Shown here: in pieces, positions 16,579-25,682 of the stretch | Position numbering within the stretch: the stretch's first letter is position 1 | How the letters are laid out: each line of letters opens with the position of its first letter | Assembly: GCA_036557785.1 (NCBI GenBank) | Contig: DATBGZ010000081.1 | Coordinates: forward strand, 1-64,000 | Direction: 5' to 3' | Source: DATBGZ01 sp036557785 | GTDB taxonomy: Bacteria; Actinomycetota; Actinomycetes; Mycobacteriales; Micromonosporaceae | Length of the DNA: 64,000 nt | Made by a program: the position numbers and the translations under genes | Notes under the pieces: model-generated | Told to the model about the DNA's origin: nothing | What the model saw: the letters and a program-made list of their open reading frames with translations, nothing else | Databases searched by the model: none

Positions 16579-17836
16579 CGAACTGGACGTGGGCTGGGAC
16601 GCTGACCGCCCCCGTCGCGGCGGGCCGTCGAGCCGGCAGGCCCGCGAACGGCGCGAGCAGCGTCGGCGCCGGCAGCGCCGCCGTCGCACCGGCTCCACGT
16701 TCTTCAAGATCTTCTTCACGATCTTTCTGGTGCTGCTGGGCTACGGCGTCTACCAGGGGGTCGGCTGGGCTCAGGAGACGTTCGGGCCGAAGGACTACGG
16801 TTCCGGCGATCGGACCAGCACCACCGTGCAGGTGCGCGTCAAGCCCGGAGACGACGGGTTCACGATCGCGAAGTCGATGGTGGACGCGGGCGTGGTGCGG
16901 ACCTCCGCCGGCTTCGTCACCGCCTTCAACAAACTCGGCGGCCAGAAGGTCCAGCCGGGCACCTGGCTGCTCTTCAAGAAGATGACCGCCGCCGATACCG
17001 TCAGCGCGCTGCTCAACCGCGACAAGTGCGCCGCAAGCGCTCCGAAGGCCCCGTGCCGGGTGGTGAACACGGTCACGATCCCGGAGGGATTTATCACGCT
17101 GGAGATCTACACCAAGCTCTCCAAGGTCACCGGGGTGAGCGTAGACGACTTCAAGGCCGCCGCGGCCGATCCGCTGGCTCTCGGCGTGCCCGCGTCCTGG
17201 TTCGACCGCGCGGGTGGCGCTCCCAGCAAGAAGAGCGTTGAGGGCTTCCTCTTCCCAGCCACCTACGACTTCGACGGCGGCATGAGCGCGACCGAGATCC
17301 TCACCGCGATGGTGAAGAAGTTCCTAGCGGTCGCGGACCAGTTGAAGTTCGTCGCCACCGTCAAGTCGGCGCTGAAGGGCAAGGTCACGGCGTACGAGGC
17401 CCTGATCGCCGCCTCCATCGCCCAGGCCGAGGGGAAGACCGCGGCGGACCAGGGCAAGGTGGCTCGCGTGCTCTACAACCGCATCTATGGCTCGTTCCAG
17501 TGCAACTGCCTGCAGTTGGACAGCGCGATCAACTACTGGTACAAGATCCAGGGTGATCCATCCAAGGATCCGAACGACTTCAAGCAGTCGGAGATCCACA
17601 ACCCGGACAACCCCTACAACACCCACGACAAGTCGGGTTGGCCGATCACGCCGCTGGGCAACCCCGGCGAGAGCGCGCTGAAGGGTGCGATGAACCCGCC
17701 CACCGGCAAGTGGGTCTACTTCGTTACCGTCGACACGAAGGGCACGACCCTCTTCTCCGAGACCTACCCCGAGTTCCAGGCCAATGTCCGAACGGCCTGT
17801 CGCAACGGTGTGCTGACGGGTAGCGCGTGCCCATAG
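16571..17836 (+). CDS. mltG: endolytic murein transglycosylase MltG, paralogue 1
   Basis: A 421-residue YceG/MltG-family protein. An Arg-rich cytoplasmic start (RERREQRRRRQRRRRTG) precedes one transmembrane helix (FFKIFFTIFLVLLGYGVYQ), a LysM-like subdomain (about 75-135) and the catalytic region. The latter contains EGFLFPATYDF, IAASIAQAEG (the conserved Glu lies in this segment), LYNRI, LQLDSAINY and GLP-like PITPLGNPGESAL. MltG cleaves nascent glycan strands at the membrane and sets their length. The ATG is inside the end of ruvX, so the two are coupled. A second, complete paralogue follows 35 bases downstream. Confidence 0.92.
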   Translation: MLDELDVGWDADRPRRGGPSSRQARERREQRRRRQRRRRTGSTFFKIFFTIFLVLLGYGVYQGVGWAQETFGPKDYGSGDRTSTTVQVRVKPGDDGFTIAKSMVDAGVVRTSAGFVTAFNKLGGQKVQPGTWLLFKKMTAADTVSALLNRDKCAASAPKAPCRVVNTVTIPEGFITLEIYTKLSKVTGVSVDDFKAAAADPLALGVPASWFDRAGGAPSKKSVEGFLFPATYDFDGGMSATEILTAMVKKFLAVADQLKFVATVKSALKGKVTAYEALIAASIAQAEGKTAADQGKVARVLYNRIYGSFQCNCLQLDSAINYWYKIQGDPSKDPNDFKQSEIHNPDNPYNTHDKSGWPITPLGNPGESALKGAMNPPTGKWVYFVTVDTKGTTLFSETYPEFQANVRTACRNGVLTGSACP

Positions 17837-17871
17837 GAACAGGCAGCGGTCAGGCTGAGGTGGGGTGAACG

Positions 17872-19149
17872 ATGGCACGCGGCGACGAGACGCTCGACGA
17901 CGACCTGGGGCTGGCCTGGGAGGAGGAGACCGCCGCCCCCGGTGCGCCGAAGACACGCCACTTCCGGCGGCAGCGCCGGGAGCGGCGCAAGCGCCGCAGC
18001 CGCGCCTACCTGGCCATCGGCCTGTCGGTGGCCCTGCTCGCCGTGCTGGGCATGGGTGTGTACTGGGGCATCGGGGCGCTGCAGGACAACCAGCGCATCC
18101 GGGAGATCGTCGCGGCCGACTACGACGCCACCGAGATGGGCGGCGACGTGGAGTTCACGGTGCAGCCAGGCGATGTCGGCACGACCATCGCCGGCGGCCT
18201 GCTCGACGCGGGTGTGGTGAAGAGCCGGGCCGCGTTCGTCGACGTGTGCCAGGCGCAGGAGAGCGAGTGCCTGTCGATCCAACCGGGCCAGTACACGCTG
18301 CAGCAGCACAGCCCGGCCGACGTGGTCTTCGGGATTCTCATCGACCCGAAGAACCGCAAGCCGATCAACGGAGCGAAGCGGTTCACGATCCCCGAGGGCA
18401 TGACGGTGATCGAGATCCTCGACAAGCTCGCCAAGGACACGGGCATCCCGCTCGCCGACTTCAAGGCCGCGGCGGCGGACCCGGCCGCGCTGGGCATCAC
18501 CGCGGACTGGTACAGCCGCCAGGATGGGAAGAAGTCTGCCGTTGCCGAGCGCAAGTCCATTGAGGGATTCCTCTTCCCCAGCACCTATGACTACGACCCG
18601 ACGTGGTCCGCGCACGACATCCTGAAGATGATGGTCGACCAGTTCTTCGTGGTCGCCGACCACGTCCACCTCAAGGCACAGGCCACGGCCCTGCACATCT
18701 CGCCCTACGAGGTGCTGATCACGGCCTCGCTCGTGCAGGCGGAGGGCCACGAGGCAGACTTCGCGAAGATCGCCCGGGTCGCCTACAACCGCGTCTACAA
18801 GAGGTTGATCAGCTGCGCCTGCCTGCAGTTCGACAGCACCGCGAACTACTGGCAGGAGCTCAAGGCCGGCAAGCCACGGACCCCGGGCAACCTGACCGCG
18901 GCGCAGCTCAACGACGCGAGCAACCCGTACAACACCTATGCGAAGACACCGGGAATGCCGCTGGGCCCGATCGACAACCCAGGCGAGGCCGCGTTGAGCG
19001 CCGCGGCCAACCCGGCCGACGGCAACATGCTCTACTTCGTGGTCATCAAGCCCGACGGGACCACGGCGTTCGCCGACACCATCGACCAGCACTGCGCCAA
19101 CATCGCCGAGGGCATCCGCAACGGCGTCGACCTCAGCCCGTGCCCGTAA
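17872..19149 (+). CDS. mltG: endolytic murein transglycosylase MltG, paralogue 2
   Basis: A 425-residue MltG paralogue with the same order: an acidic then Arg-rich cytoplasmic tail (RRQRRERRKRRSRAY), a transmembrane helix (LAIGLSVALLAVLGMGVYWG), and a catalytic region with EGFLFPSTYDYDP, ITASLVQAEGHE, AYNRVYKR, LQFDSTANYW and MPLGPIDNPGEAAL. The usual MltG landmarks are kept, so both copies look active. The two sequences are clearly homologous but well diverged, arguing for an old duplication. The stop overlaps the GTG of aroE. Most bacteria carry a single mltG here, and the second copy may serve another growth stage (inference). Confidence 0.9.
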   Translation: MARGDETLDDDLGLAWEEETAAPGAPKTRHFRRQRRERRKRRSRAYLAIGLSVALLAVLGMGVYWGIGALQDNQRIREIVAADYDATEMGGDVEFTVQPGDVGTTIAGGLLDAGVVKSRAAFVDVCQAQESECLSIQPGQYTLQQHSPADVVFGILIDPKNRKPINGAKRFTIPEGMTVIEILDKLAKDTGIPLADFKAAAADPAALGITADWYSRQDGKKSAVAERKSIEGFLFPSTYDYDPTWSAHDILKMMVDQFFVVADHVHLKAQATALHISPYEVLITASLVQAEGHEADFAKIARVAYNRVYKRLISCACLQFDSTANYWQELKAGKPRTPGNLTAAQLNDASNPYNTYAKTPGMPLGPIDNPGEAALSAAANPADGNMLYFVVIKPDGTTAFADTIDQHCANIAEGIRNGVDLSPCP

Positions 19150-20030
19150 CCCCGGCCGGCACCGACCGACCCGGTCGCCCCCGGCGCGCCGCCGTGCTCG
19201 GCAAGCCGATCGCACACTCGCTCTCCCCGGTCATCCACAACGCCGGGTACGCGGCGGCGGGCCTGACGAACTGGACGTACGGCTCGTACGAAGCCGGCGA
19301 GGAGGACCTCGCCGGCTTCGTGGCCGAGCTCGACGCCACCTGGGCCGGGCTGTCGCTGACGATGCCGCTCAAGGAGGTCGCGCTGACGGTCGCCGACACC
19401 GTATCGTCGCGGGCAGCCGCGCTGGGTGCGGCGAACACTCTCGTCCGGCGGCCCGGCGGCACGTGGTGGGCGGAGAACACCGACGCCCCGGGCATGGTCG
19501 ATGCCCTGCGCCACGCCGGCGTGCGCGACGCGGACCGGGTGGCGGTCCTCGGCGCGGGTGGCACGGCCCGCGCGGCCCTCGGGGCGGCCGCGCAGCTCGA
19601 CGCGTCGCTGGTTACGGTCTACGCACGACGCCCGGAGGCGGTCGAGGAGCTGGCCCGCGTCGCGGCCGCCCTCGCGGTCCCGCTGGCCGGCGGTGCCTGG
19701 GCATCGGCGGACGAGGCCGGTGACGCCGATGTCGTGATCTCCACGGTGCCCAGGGGAGTCGCAGACCCACTCGCGCCGACCCTGCGCTGGCGGGCGAGCA
19801 CGGTGCTCTTCGATGCCGTCTACGACCCCTGGCCGACGCCGCTCGCGGCCGCCGCCCGCGCCGCCGGGTGCCGCATCGTCTCGGGACTCGACCTGCTCCT
19901 CGCCCAAGCCGTGCATCAATTCGAACTCTTCACCGGAACCGCTGCGCCGGTGGACGCGATGCGCGACGCCCTGTGGGCCGCCGCGGCGGCCCGCGCCGCA
20001 CCGGCGGAGAGCGGCTGGTGGATGCCGTGA
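19140..20030 (+). CDS. aroE: shikimate dehydrogenase
   Basis: NADPH-dependent reduction of 3-dehydroshikimate to shikimate. The protein is 296 residues from GTG 19140, which overlaps the mltG stop by 10 bases; a downstream GTG at 19194 is an alternative. Substrate-binding motifs HSLSPVIHN and SLTMPLKEVA (catalytic Lys) and ENTDAPGM (catalytic Asp) are present, followed by the Rossmann motif VLGAGGTARAAL and the C-terminal GLDLLLAQAVHQFELF. This is the first gene of the chromosomal shikimate cluster. It is separated from aroC by two genes on the other strand, whereas aroE and aroC are often adjacent in relatives. Confidence 0.95.
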   Translation: MPVTPAGTDRPGRPRRAAVLGKPIAHSLSPVIHNAGYAAAGLTNWTYGSYEAGEEDLAGFVAELDATWAGLSLTMPLKEVALTVADTVSSRAAALGAANTLVRRPGGTWWAENTDAPGMVDALRHAGVRDADRVAVLGAGGTARAALGAAAQLDASLVTVYARRPEAVEELARVAAALAVPLAGGAWASADEAGDADVVISTVPRGVADPLAPTLRWRASTVLFDAVYDPWPTPLAAAARAAGCRIVSGLDLLLAQAVHQFELFTGTAAPVDAMRDALWAAAAARAAPAESGWWMP

Positions 20031-20033
20031 CCG

Positions 20034-20070
20034 GCCGCGCCGGTCGCAGCCATCGTGCGACCGGCGCGGC
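20034..20070. terminator. perfect 15-bp stem hairpin between aroE and the CHAP gene
   Basis: GCCGCGCCGGTCGCA (20034-20048) and TGCGACCGGCGCGGC (20056-20070) are a perfect 15-bp inverted repeat with a 7-base loop, three bases after the aroE stop and 13 bases before the convergent gene's stop. There is no T-tract. It is the strongest terminator-like structure noticed in the window and could serve both strands. Confidence 0.8.
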
Positions 20071-20083
20071 TGCGGTCCGTGCC

Positions 20084-21370
20084 TCAGACGTCGGCCAGGA
20101 TCGGCACCGATTCGATGCTGCCGTCGTGGTTGTCGTCCAGGTAGAACACTCCACCCGGACTGGTGGTGTTGGCACGGTAGACACCGACGCCGTCGATGAA
20201 GTCGCCGTTCCAGTCGCCGCTGACCGGACGGTCGCCCTTGGTACCTAACGGCACGTGTCCGTTCGCGTCGGTGCTGCCGTCGAGGTTGTCGTCGAGGTAG
20301 AACATGCCGGTCGAGGGGCGGAACACGCCGATGCCGTCCCGACCGTCGCCGTTCCAGTCGCCGACGACGGGCAGGTCGCCGAACGTGCCAAAGGCTATGC
20401 GTCTGCCGGGGTCGGTGACGCCGTCGAGGTTGTCGTCGAGGTAGAACTTGCCGGTCGAGGGCCGGAACACACCGACGCCGTCGAGGCCGTCGCCGTTCCA
20501 GTCGCCCATGACCGGCAGGTCGCCCAGGGTCCCGAAGACGACGTGCCCGTCGGTGACGCCGTCGCGGTTGGAGTCCAGGTAGAACGTGCCGGTGGAGCCC
20601 CGGAAGACGCCGGTACCCGCGGTCGACGAGCCGGTCCAGCCACCCGCGATCGCGACGTCGCCGGCGGTGCCGTAATTGAGCGTCTGGTCCAGCACACCGT
20701 CACGGTTGTCATCCAGGTAGATATGGCGCTCATTGGACTCGTACAGGCCGACTCCCTCGATGCCGCTGAAGAACCGGCCGCTGATCGGGCTGGTGTCCAT
20801 GGGGGTGACCGCCGTGCTACCGACGAAGGACACGAACGCGCTGATCGTGTCGGAGCCGTAGGGTGCACCGACGTATGACCCCAGGGTGTCCTGGGCGACC
20901 ACGCTCTTGGTGGCGTCCTCGTTGCGCTCGTTGCCGCCGACCATGGTGAACGTGCTGCCGGCGACCGCCACGACCAGGCCCACGTGATCGGCGTTATAGT
21001 GGCCGTCGGCGTCCTGGACCGGGTCGCCGTTGCTGCCCCGATGCAGGTTGAACACCACGGCGTCGCCGACGTGCGGCGTCGCGGTGAGGGTGCCGTGGGC
21101 CGCGCCGTAGCCGAAGAAGCTGCCGGACTCCGTGTCGATGCCGGTGGTATTGATGCCGGCTTGGTTCCATACCCATTTGGCGAATGCCGAGCACCAGTTG
21201 TTGTCGACTCCGCACGCCATGCCGTACCGGGTGGAACAGTGCTGGCCCAACTGGCCCAAGGCCGTGGACGCCACGGTGCTCGCGGTCGATGCGTGCGCCG
21301 CCGCGGGGCCGGCGAGCACGCCCGCGACCAGTGCCGCCGCGACCACGAGCGCCATTCGTACCTTTCTCAT
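20084..21370 (-). CDS. secreted CHAP-domain protein with FG-GAP/VCBS-like repeats
   Basis: A 428-residue secreted protein from ATG 21370, with AGGAG five bases upstream. A signal peptide (MRKVRMALVVAAALVAGVLA...AHA) is followed by a CHAP-type cysteine peptidase/amidase domain at about 30-190, with catalytic Cys in NNWCSAFAKWVW and His in ADHVGLVVAV. The rest holds about five repeats of about 45 residues with the pattern DWNGDG.DGVGVFRPSTG.FYLDDN, which resembles calcium-binding FG-GAP/VCBS units. The repeats are also near-identical at DNA level (20250-20600). It probably cleaves peptidoglycan or peptides outside the cell, with the repeats giving binding. It and the next regulator interrupt the aro cluster. 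Confidence 0.8.
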   Translation of the reverse strand: MRKVRMALVVAAALVAGVLAGPAAAHASTASTVASTALGQLGQHCSTRYGMACGVDNNWCSAFAKWVWNQAGINTTGIDTESGSFFGYGAAHGTLTATPHVGDAVVFNLHRGSNGDPVQDADGHYNADHVGLVVAVAGSTFTMVGGNERNEDATKSVVAQDTLGSYVGAPYGSDTISAFVSFVGSTAVTPMDTSPISGRFFSGIEGVGLYESNERHIYLDDNRDGVLDQTLNYGTAGDVAIAGGWTGSSTAGTGVFRGSTGTFYLDSNRDGVTDGHVVFGTLGDLPVMGDWNGDGLDGVGVFRPSTGKFYLDDNLDGVTDPGRRIAFGTFGDLPVVGDWNGDGRDGIGVFRPSTGMFYLDDNLDGSTDANGHVPLGTKGDRPVSGDWNGDFIDGVGVYRANTTSPGGVFYLDDNHDGSIESVPILADV

Positions 21371-21436
21371 TGTCACTCCTGCGTCAGGTTCCGGCCGGCC
21401 GGATGACCGGCCGTGGTGACCCTGCGCCGCGACGCT

Positions 21437-24376
21437 TCATTGTCGGTACATTGGCTGCTCGGCGAGCAGAGCAGTGGCCTTGCGGGCGAGTCGGCGCAAG
21501 CCGGCCGCAGTCGCCCAGTCGAGAGCCTGGCGCGCGAGGCGGTCGCCGTCGGGATGAGCGGTGCGGTCAGCGTCGGCGGCGAGTTCGAGCAACGCCTCGA
21601 TCGCCGGGTGGGCGAACCGGCCGTCGCTGGACAGGGCCAGTGCCCGACAAAGCTGATCGTGCCGGGTGTCGGTGTCGGCGTGCACGATGGCCGCCGCGAT
21701 CAGTGCCTCGGCCTCGACTCGCGGGTCGCCGAGGCTGATCGCGATCCGCAACGCGGTGTCGGCGTACCGGGCCGCCGCGGTCAGCTCACCGGTCCGCAGG
21801 TGGACGCGGGCCAGCCAGCCGAGCGCGGTGGCCTCGCCAGCACGGCCGCCGGCCTCCCGGTTCACCTCGACGGCGCGGGTTAGCGCGGTCACGGCCGCGT
21901 CGTGGTCGCCGAGCTCGAAGCTCAGCAGGCCGCGGGCGGTCAGCGCGACTGCCTCGACGACCGCGGCCGGGTGCTCGCGGGTGAGCCGCAGCGCCTGGTC
22001 GGCGTAGGCGATGCCGGCGTGCGGGTCATCGCGGTCGAAGCAGACGATCGCGAGGTTCGCCAGCACCTTGCCGGTCGCCGCTGACCAGCCGAGCCGGGTG
22101 TGCGTGGCCAGCGCGCGGCGCAGTCGCAGCAGGGCATGGTGCGTGCGGCCCTGGTAGAGCAGGGCCGCGGCAGCGATGTTGTGGGCGGCCGCGGCTCCCG
22201 CGAGCCAGCCCGCGGCCGTGGCGTGGTCGGCCGCGCGGTCGGCCCAACGCAGCGCGACGTCCTGCTTGCCGGTCCGGTGGTGCGCGGTGGCCAGGCCGAG
22301 CAGGGCGGCAGCCCTCCCCGCCGGGTCGTCGGCGACTCGGGCCGCCGCGAGCGCCGCGTGGGACGCGGCGAACAGGTCACCCACCAGGCCACGCTGCTGG
22401 TGATACGGACGCAACGCATCGGCCAGCACCCAGGCCGGCGGGTAGTGGCCGATGCGCGCGGCATGCACGGTCGCGGCGACGAGGTTCGCGCGTTCGGCGT
22501 CGAGCCAGGCCAACCCGTCGCCGGTCACGGCCCCGGCGGCCAGCCCCCCGGGCACGCTCGGCGATTCCGGATAGAGCGTCCTGGCGATGGCCGAGGTGGT
22601 TGCCGTGTACGAGTCGATCAAGGCGATCACCGACGCGTGGCGGGCGGGCGCGGCGTCCTGCTCGGCGGCGAGATGCCGGGCGTAGCGGCGCAGCAGATCG
22701 TGCATCACGTACCGGCCCGGACGGTGTGCGACGAGCAGGCTGGCCCGGGCCAACCGGCGCAGCGCCGCATCGGCGTCGGCGACGGGGGCGTCGATCAGCA
22801 CGGCGGCAGCGGCTGGGGTCACGTCCACGCCGGGGGCGTCCCCGACGCGCCGGAAGGTGAGCCGGATGTCGTCGCCCAGGCCCGCGTACGACAGCGCGAA
22901 CGCGGCCGCGACCGACGCCTCCCGGTCGTCGTCGCAGCGCAGCGCGGCCAGCGGCCCGGTCGCGCGCAGCCGGCCAAGATAGCCGCGGATCGACTCCAGG
23001 GGCTGCTCCAGCAGCGCCGCGGCGGCGATGCGCAACGCCAGCGGCAGGAATCCGCACGCCTCGGCGAGCGCGGCCGCGGCGGCCGGTTCGGCCGAGGTGC
23101 GCCGGGTACCCAGTGCCGTGCGCAGCAGGCCGGCCGCCTCCTCCGCGGTGAGGGTGTCCAGCGGCACGAGCCGGGCACCGTCGCGGGCGACCAGGCCGGT
23201 CAGCGACTCCCGGCTGGTGACCAGGGTGCGAGCATCGGTGAGCAGCGGCCGGACCTGATCGGCGCGGGCGGCGTTGTCCAGCACCACCAGCACCCGTCGG
23301 CCCGCAACCAGCGTGCGGAACCGGGTGGCCGCTGCCTTGACCTCGCGCGGCACCTGGTCCGGTGGCACCCCGAGCTGGCCCAGCAGCGCGGCCAGGGCCT
23401 CAGCCGGCCCGAGGATACGGCGTGACTCCAGCCCGCCGAGGTCGAGGTAGAGCTGCCCGTCCGGGAAGTCGGCGGCGACCCGATGGGCCCACCGCACAAC
23501 CAGTGCCGTCTTGCCCACTCCCGGCATCCCGGAGACCACGATCGGGCCTGGCCGTTCCCGTAGCTGGTCCAGCGCGTCGAGCTGGGCGTACCGGCCGACG
23601 AAACCGATGGGATCGGCCGGCAGAGCGTGCGGGATCTCGCTCGTCCGCGCGGCGGTGGCCGGCTCGCCACGCAGGATCGCGCGATGCAGCCGCTGCAGTT
23701 CCGGGTCGGGGTCGACGCCGAGCTGCTCGCGCAGCATCTCGCGCAGCTCCTCGAAGACCCGCAGTGCCGCCGCCGGGTGGCCCGCCCGGTGCAGGGCGCG
23801 CATCAACAGGGCATGCAGCCCCTCCCGGTACGGGTGTGCCCGGGCCATGCAGGCCAGCTCGTCGAGGACGAGGTCGTGGCGATCCCGGGCCAGCTCGACC
23901 CGCGCCCAGGACTCCTGGGTGGACAGCCGCAGTTGGTCGAGCCGAGTCGCCTCCTCGACTAACGGCGGAGAGTCCGGAAACTCCGGGTAGGCGACCGGGC
24001 CGCGCCACAGGTCCAGCGCCGCGCGCAGCAACGGGGCCGCGACGTCGGGATCCGCCGCGGCGGTGCCGTCAGCGGCGAGCATTCGGAATCGCTGTGCGTC
24101 GACGTCTTCGGCGACCAGGCAGTACCCGCCCGGGGTGGTCACGATCCGATCCGCGCCGATCACCGTGCGCAGATGGTGGACGTACTGGTGCAGATTGCGG
24201 CGGGCGGAGGTCGGCGGCCCGTCCGGCCACAGCCCGTCGATGAACGTGACCACCGGAACCGGGCGGCCGGCCGCGGCCAGCAGCAGCGCCAGGGCGGCGC
24301 TCGGCAGCCCGGTGCGGATCGCGACTGGTTCCCCCGCCCGGCACACCGACAGCGGCCCGAGCACCCCGAACTGCAC
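21437..24376 (-). CDS. AfsR-like SARP/BTAD regulator with NB-ARC ATPase and TPR domains
   Basis: A 979-residue regulator. The N-terminal winged-helix DNA-binding domain has FGVLGPLSV and SARRNLHQYVHHLR (about residues 1-95). The BTAD domain (about 95-245) contains EGLHALLMRALHRAGHPAAAL and LREQLGVDPDPELQRLH. An NB-ARC/STAND ATPase follows, with P-loop GMPGVGKTALVVRWAH near 290 and VLVVLDNAARADQVRPLL. The C-terminal third is TPR-like (repeated A/L-rich helices, e.g. NLAIVCFDRDDPHAGIAYAD). This is the AfsR/SARP architecture, typically a pathway-specific or global activator of secondary metabolism or secreted products. The start GTG is divergent from aroC. The CHAP gene next to it may be a target (inference). 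Confidence 0.9.
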   Translation of the reverse strand: MQFGVLGPLSVCRAGEPVAIRTGLPSAALALLLAAAGRPVPVVTFIDGLWPDGPPTSARRNLHQYVHHLRTVIGADRIVTTPGGYCLVAEDVDAQRFRMLAADGTAAADPDVAAPLLRAALDLWRGPVAYPEFPDSPPLVEEATRLDQLRLSTQESWARVELARDRHDLVLDELACMARAHPYREGLHALLMRALHRAGHPAAALRVFEELREMLREQLGVDPDPELQRLHRAILRGEPATAARTSEIPHALPADPIGFVGRYAQLDALDQLRERPGPIVVSGMPGVGKTALVVRWAHRVAADFPDGQLYLDLGGLESRRILGPAEALAALLGQLGVPPDQVPREVKAAATRFRTLVAGRRVLVVLDNAARADQVRPLLTDARTLVTSRESLTGLVARDGARLVPLDTLTAEEAAGLLRTALGTRRTSAEPAAAAALAEACGFLPLALRIAAAALLEQPLESIRGYLGRLRATGPLAALRCDDDREASVAAAFALSYAGLGDDIRLTFRRVGDAPGVDVTPAAAAVLIDAPVADADAALRRLARASLLVAHRPGRYVMHDLLRRYARHLAAEQDAAPARHASVIALIDSYTATTSAIARTLYPESPSVPGGLAAGAVTGDGLAWLDAERANLVAATVHAARIGHYPPAWVLADALRPYHQQRGLVGDLFAASHAALAAARVADDPAGRAAALLGLATAHHRTGKQDVALRWADRAADHATAAGWLAGAAAAHNIAAAALLYQGRTHHALLRLRRALATHTRLGWSAATGKVLANLAIVCFDRDDPHAGIAYADQALRLTREHPAAVVEAVALTARGLLSFELGDHDAAVTALTRAVEVNREAGGRAGEATALGWLARVHLRTGELTAAARYADTALRIAISLGDPRVEAEALIAAAIVHADTDTRHDQLCRALALSSDGRFAHPAIEALLELAADADRTAHPDGDRLARQALDWATAAGLRRLARKATALLAEQPMYRQ

Positions 24377-24473
24377 CGGGAAAGTCTGCCGCAGCGGCCC
24401 GGCCGGTCGCAGCCCACGCGCATTCAGCGTCCGGCGCGGCTGCCTGGCCAGGTCCCGTGAAAGACTCCTCGGC

Positions 24474-25682
24474 GTGGGTGTGCGTTGGCTGACCGCGGGC
24501 GAGTCTCATGGGCCGTCGCTGATCGCCGTGATCGAGGGGGTTCCGGCCGGCGTAGCGGTGACCACGGCCGATGTCGCCCGGGACCTGGCACGGCGCCGGC
24601 TCGGCTACGGACGCGGCGCCCGGATGAGTTTCGAGCAGGACGAGGTCGAGATCCTCGGCGGGGTGCGGCACGGTCTGACGCTCGGCTCCCCGGTGGCGAT
24701 CCGCGTCGCCAACACCGAGTGGCCGAAGTGGCAGACCGTGATGGCGGCCGATCCGGTGGATCCGGAGGTGCTGGCGAGCCAGGCTCGCAACGCGCCGCTG
24801 ACCAGGCCGCGGCCCGGCCACGCCGACCTCGCCGGCATGCAGAAGTACGGCTACGCCGACGCCCGGCCGATCCTGGAGCGAGCCAGCGCCAGGGAGACCG
24901 CGGCCCGGGTCGCGCTGGGCGTGGTCGCCCGCAACCTGCTGGCGCAGGGATTGGGCATCGGGATCGTCTCGCACGTCGTCGAGCTCGGCACGGTGGCGGT
25001 CAAGCCGGGCCTGGTCGCGCACCCCGACGACGCCGATCGCATCGATGCCGACCCGCTGCGATGCCTCGACCCCGAGGCGTCGGCGCGGATGGTGGCGGAG
25101 GTCGACGCGGCGCGCAAGGACGCGGACACCCTCGGCGGCATCGTCGAGGTGCTGGCGTACGGCGTGCCACCCGGCCTCGGCAGCCACGTGCAGTGGGACC
25201 GCCGGTTGGACGCGCGCATCGCGGCGGCACTCTGCTCGATCCAGGCGATCAAGGGAGTGGAGATCGGCGACGCCTTCACCCAGGCCCGCACCCGCGGGTC
25301 GAAGGCGCACGACGAGATCGTCCCGGCGCCGGCCGTGCAGGCGGATCCTCGCCGCGTCATGAGCGTGCGGCGGCTCACCGACCACGCCGGCGGGCTCGAG
25401 GGCGGCATGACCACGGGTGAGCCCGTGCGGGTGCGGGCAGCCATGAAGCCGATCTCGTCCCTGAACCGTCCACTATCGACGGTCGATGTCGCGACGGGCG
25501 AGCCGGCGATCGCGATCAACCAGCGCTCCGACGTCTGCGCCGTTCCCGCCGCGGCCGTGGTGGCCGAGGCGATGCTCGCGCTGGTGCTGGCCGAGGCCGT
25601 GGTGGAGAAGTTCGGCGCCGACAGCCTGGCCGAGCTGCGCCGCAACGTCGCGGGCTACCTCGAGCACCTGGTGCTGCGATGA
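24474..25682 (+). CDS. aroC: chorismate synthase
   Basis: Converts EPSP to chorismate with reduced FMN. The 402-residue sequence starts VRWLTAGESHGPSL, the canonical family beginning, so a GTG at 24474 or 24480 is the start. Signatures include GRGARMSFEQDEVEILGGVR, RPRPGHADLAGMQKYGYAD, ERASARETAARVALG and the C-terminal MKPISSLNRPLSTVD. The gene overlaps aroK by the ATGA 4-base overlap, and it is divergent from the AfsR-like regulator with about 97 bases between. No strong Shine-Dalgarno is visible upstream. Confidence 0.97.
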   Translation: MGVRWLTAGESHGPSLIAVIEGVPAGVAVTTADVARDLARRRLGYGRGARMSFEQDEVEILGGVRHGLTLGSPVAIRVANTEWPKWQTVMAADPVDPEVLASQARNAPLTRPRPGHADLAGMQKYGYADARPILERASARETAARVALGVVARNLLAQGLGIGIVSHVVELGTVAVKPGLVAHPDDADRIDADPLRCLDPEASARMVAEVDAARKDADTLGGIVEVLAYGVPPGLGSHVQWDRRLDARIAAALCSIQAIKGVEIGDAFTQARTRGSKAHDEIVPAPAVQADPRRVMSVRRLTDHAGGLEGGMTTGEPVRVRAAMKPISSLNRPLSTVDVATGEPAIAINQRSDVCAVPAAAVVAEAMLALVLAEAVVEKFGADSLAELRRNVAGYLEHLVLR

